NCBI GenBank assembly: GCA_903934275.1
Contig: CAIZNF010000134.1
Coordinates: 1-7,013 of the forward strand
DNA from: an uncultured Nitrosomonadales bacterium
GTDB lineage: Bacteria; Pseudomonadota; Gammaproteobacteria; Burkholderiales; Gallionellaceae
Reading direction: 5' to 3'
DNA: 7,013 nucleotides
This document shows positions 6,401-7,013 of the stretch, piece by piece. Position 1 is the first letter of the stretch; each line of letters opens with the position of its first letter. Under the pieces are notes generated by a model. It saw nothing but the letters and a program-made list of their open reading frames with translations, ran no database searches and had not been told where the DNA came from. The position numbers and the translations under genes were made by a program.

Positions 6401-7013
6401 CTGAACATATTTCAGCGCTCTTTGAAAAACTACACTTCGATGTGTTACATAAAAAAATACTGGTGGAGGCGGAGGATTGCATCAACATCGGCGATCAGAA
6501 ACATTGGTTTTCGTTCATCTGCTATCCGATCAACGACGAGCACGGGTCGGTCATAGCCGTGTGCAGCCAGAGCACGGATATCACCGAGCGCATGCAGGCC
6601 AATGAAAAACTGCTCAAGCTTTCCCGCGCCGTGGAAAACAGTCCGGCCAGCGTAGTCATCACCGACATGAACGGCACGATTGAATATGTCAACAGAAGGT
6701 TCATCGAAGTAACCGGTTACACCGCGAAAGAGGCTATTGGACAAAATCCGAGAGTGCTCAAGTCAGGGTTGCAGTCGCCGGAATTCTACCAAGAGATGTG
6801 GGCAACCATATTATCCGGCAAGGCATGGCAAGGAGAAATAAACAACAAGAAAAAGAATGGCGGGATTTATCTGGAATCAGTTTCCATTTCACCAATTCAC
6901 AATGAAAATGGAATCATTACCCATTTCGTGGCCGTCAAGGAAGATATCACCAAGCGGAAACAGATCGAACTTGAACTGCAAAAAGCCATGATCGCTACCG
7001 AAGCGGCCAATAG
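3403..7013 (+). CDS. CheB-CheR-multi-PAS hybrid signalling protein (3' end outside window)
   Basis: The reading frame stays open for 1203 codons to the window edge. Residues 1-126 are a Lys/Pro/Ala/Ser-rich tail with tandem repeats. The CheB methylesterase domain (about 129-315) has Ser137 (GIGASAGG), His164 (VVQHLSP) and Asp256 (GTGSDGSAG) as the triad, but no receiver domain in front. The CheR methyltransferase follows (about 330-585), with SVTAFFRD, the SAM-binding stretch WVPACATGEEAYS (427-439) and SCRNLLIYF (531-539). Next are a PAS-like domain (about 627-733), a heptad coiled coil (752-840), and three PAS domains (about 837-936, 947-1063, 1072-1188). The last residues, KAMIATEAAN, typically precede a HisKA domain, so a kinase module probably lies beyond the edge. 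The substrates may be receptor glutamates, but no receptor or cheA is nearby. ATG 3403 is the only ATG between the in-frame stop at 3307 and the CheB domain; TTG 3391 is an alternative. No good ribosome site is seen. Confidence 0.92.
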   Translation, partial: MAKVSPAKVVKPAVSKIKKTAKPFVKSKAIKPAASKSKKTLEPSVKSKVAKPAVSKIKKTPEPPVKQKVTKPVFPVFNKTKKTPETTVNSSAEERNFIAEKISKKPGKPGKAAAKKSAVPAPASAVERNFIVGIGASAGGLEALSDLIRALPDDLGVPYIVVQHLSPTYRSMMVPLLARETAMLVKDVEDGELPLPNVIYVTPANWNIILKDGVMRLLVPGKTVLPKPSATVLFNSMAEDKGEDAIGVILSGTGSDGSAGIAAIKAVGGFTFAQDPEAAKYSGMPQAAISTGCVEWVLACKGIAEEITAIARAHGLIDRTPKLENSPATMKGLLQMVYKQSKIDFSGYKEATLSRRVERRMAANRLNNLAAYFDFCSKNPDELNKLSRDILISVTAFFRDRNSFEGLRKTLVEIVADKQPGDEIRIWVPACATGEEAYSIGILLADLLGGRMSDYRIQIFATDIDMEAMAVARKGIYTETSLAEVDHETITRYFSKKSDLYEIARPIRDMVVFARQDLVLDPPFLRLDLVSCRNLLIYFQPLLQTRVLSIFHFALRPSAHLFLGKSESIVHQDNLFSPVSKEARIFKRVASKDQIIPIPLYSSQDAGVKAPITIAERGTRKQENKLQKALSEIYAPPSVLINRNMDVVEVHGDVQSYLHFPAGKMEINLAQLLRREWRTEVQTLIHHADLKNTNAMGRIRPIKNRTGHSIKIEVHPVVSRDDQKQFLISFISLATLMDGSHVTDQPQINNSELEDELIATREHLQTVIEELETSNEELQALNEEMQAANEELQSSNEELEASNEELQSTNEELTTVNQELIVKGGELSLVNTELENLQNSTGFSLILLDEELRLQRYNKEAASVFGFSVHTLGKTISGLVLPVTEVLKTAQMAMSDGIKRRQQTSFGGKHYNVLCFPYTSRDQSLGGVIITFIDETELITAQHEIQSSQERMVAMMQNSPMQISVKNMAGQYQFVNRAFENMFGVERGNVIGKSDTQVFPEHISALFEKLHFDVLHKKILVEAEDCINIGDQKHWFSFICYPINDEHGSVIAVCSQSTDITERMQANEKLLKLSRAVENSPASVVITDMNGTIEYVNRRFIEVTGYTAKEAIGQNPRVLKSGLQSPEFYQEMWATILSGKAWQGEINNKKKNGGIYLESVSISPIHNENGIITHFVAVKEDITKRKQIELELQKAMIATEAAN
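3421..3669 (+). repeat. 60-nt tandem repeat encoding a Lys/Pro-rich tail
   Basis: Three 60-nt units (3421-3480, 3481-3540, 3541-3600) and a fourth divergent 69-nt unit (3601-3669) each encode a variant of K-x-x-KPAVSKIKKT-x-EP-x-VK. The units keep the reading frame and conserve AAACCTGC and the AAGAAGACA-like core, while third positions differ, so the duplication is not recent. The peptide resembles histone H1-like or AlgP-like Lys-Pro-Ala tails. It is expected to be disordered and strongly positive. Confidence 0.85.
5719..5865 (+). repeat. Seven 21-nt repeats encoding a heptad coiled coil
   Basis: Residues 773-821 are seven consecutive heptads of the type x-S-N-E-E-L-Q, such as TSNEELQ, ALNEEMQ and AANEELQ. 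The register is perfect, with Leu/Met/Ile at one core position and Asn at another. Such a linker between CheR and PAS modules is common in CheB/CheR hybrids and should form a parallel dimeric helix that carries signals between domains. The DNA repeats are degenerate, so protein-level selection rather than recent slippage keeps them. Confidence 0.88.

Overview
The window looks like chromosomal DNA of a betaproteobacterium. The closest impression is the iron-oxidising or nitrifying Nitrosomonadales/Gallionellaceae. That rests on the style of the PAS kinase N-terminus, the moderate base composition and the GTTGGGC...GCCCAAC type of intergenic repeat. It is inference from pattern memory, not a database result. 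All credible genes lie on the + strand; I see no tRNA, rRNA, CRISPR array, transposase or integrase gene.

Layout. Positions 1-246 are a non-coding, partly AT-rich leader with a weak promoter candidate and a 12-bp perfect palindrome. Next come a small lipoprotein of unknown function (247-681) and, 40 bp later, a soluble PAS-PAS histidine kinase of the NarX/UhpB-like HisKA_3 class (722-2251). A 342-bp spacer packed with three kinds of inverted repeat (about 2250-2515) separates the kinase from a NarL/FixJ-type response regulator (2594-3244). A 158-bp gap with two overlapping, mutually exclusive hairpins (3306-3341) then leads to a very large gene that runs off the right edge (3403 to beyond 7013). 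It encodes a CheB-CheR-coiled coil-multi-PAS protein and has at least 1203 codons in the window.

How the parts may work together. The kinase and regulator have all expected phosphotransfer residues (His317; Asp57) and are very probably a cognate pair controlling transcription. The CheB/CheR hybrid has methylesterase and methyltransferase modules with catalytic motifs intact but no N-terminal receiver domain. It ends in PAS domains and an 'ATEAAN' segment that usually leads into a histidine kinase dimerisation domain, so the full protein is probably a hybrid sensor kinase. No cheA, cheW or receptor gene is visible, so a link to classical chemotaxis is not shown.

The least ordinary points are a lysine/proline-rich tail built from 60-nt tandem repeats on the front of the CheB domain, the repeat-filled spacer splitting the two-component pair, and the alternative hairpins upstream of the CheB/CheR gene. 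I did not find a clearly new biological system; most of the window is recognisable signal-transduction machinery.
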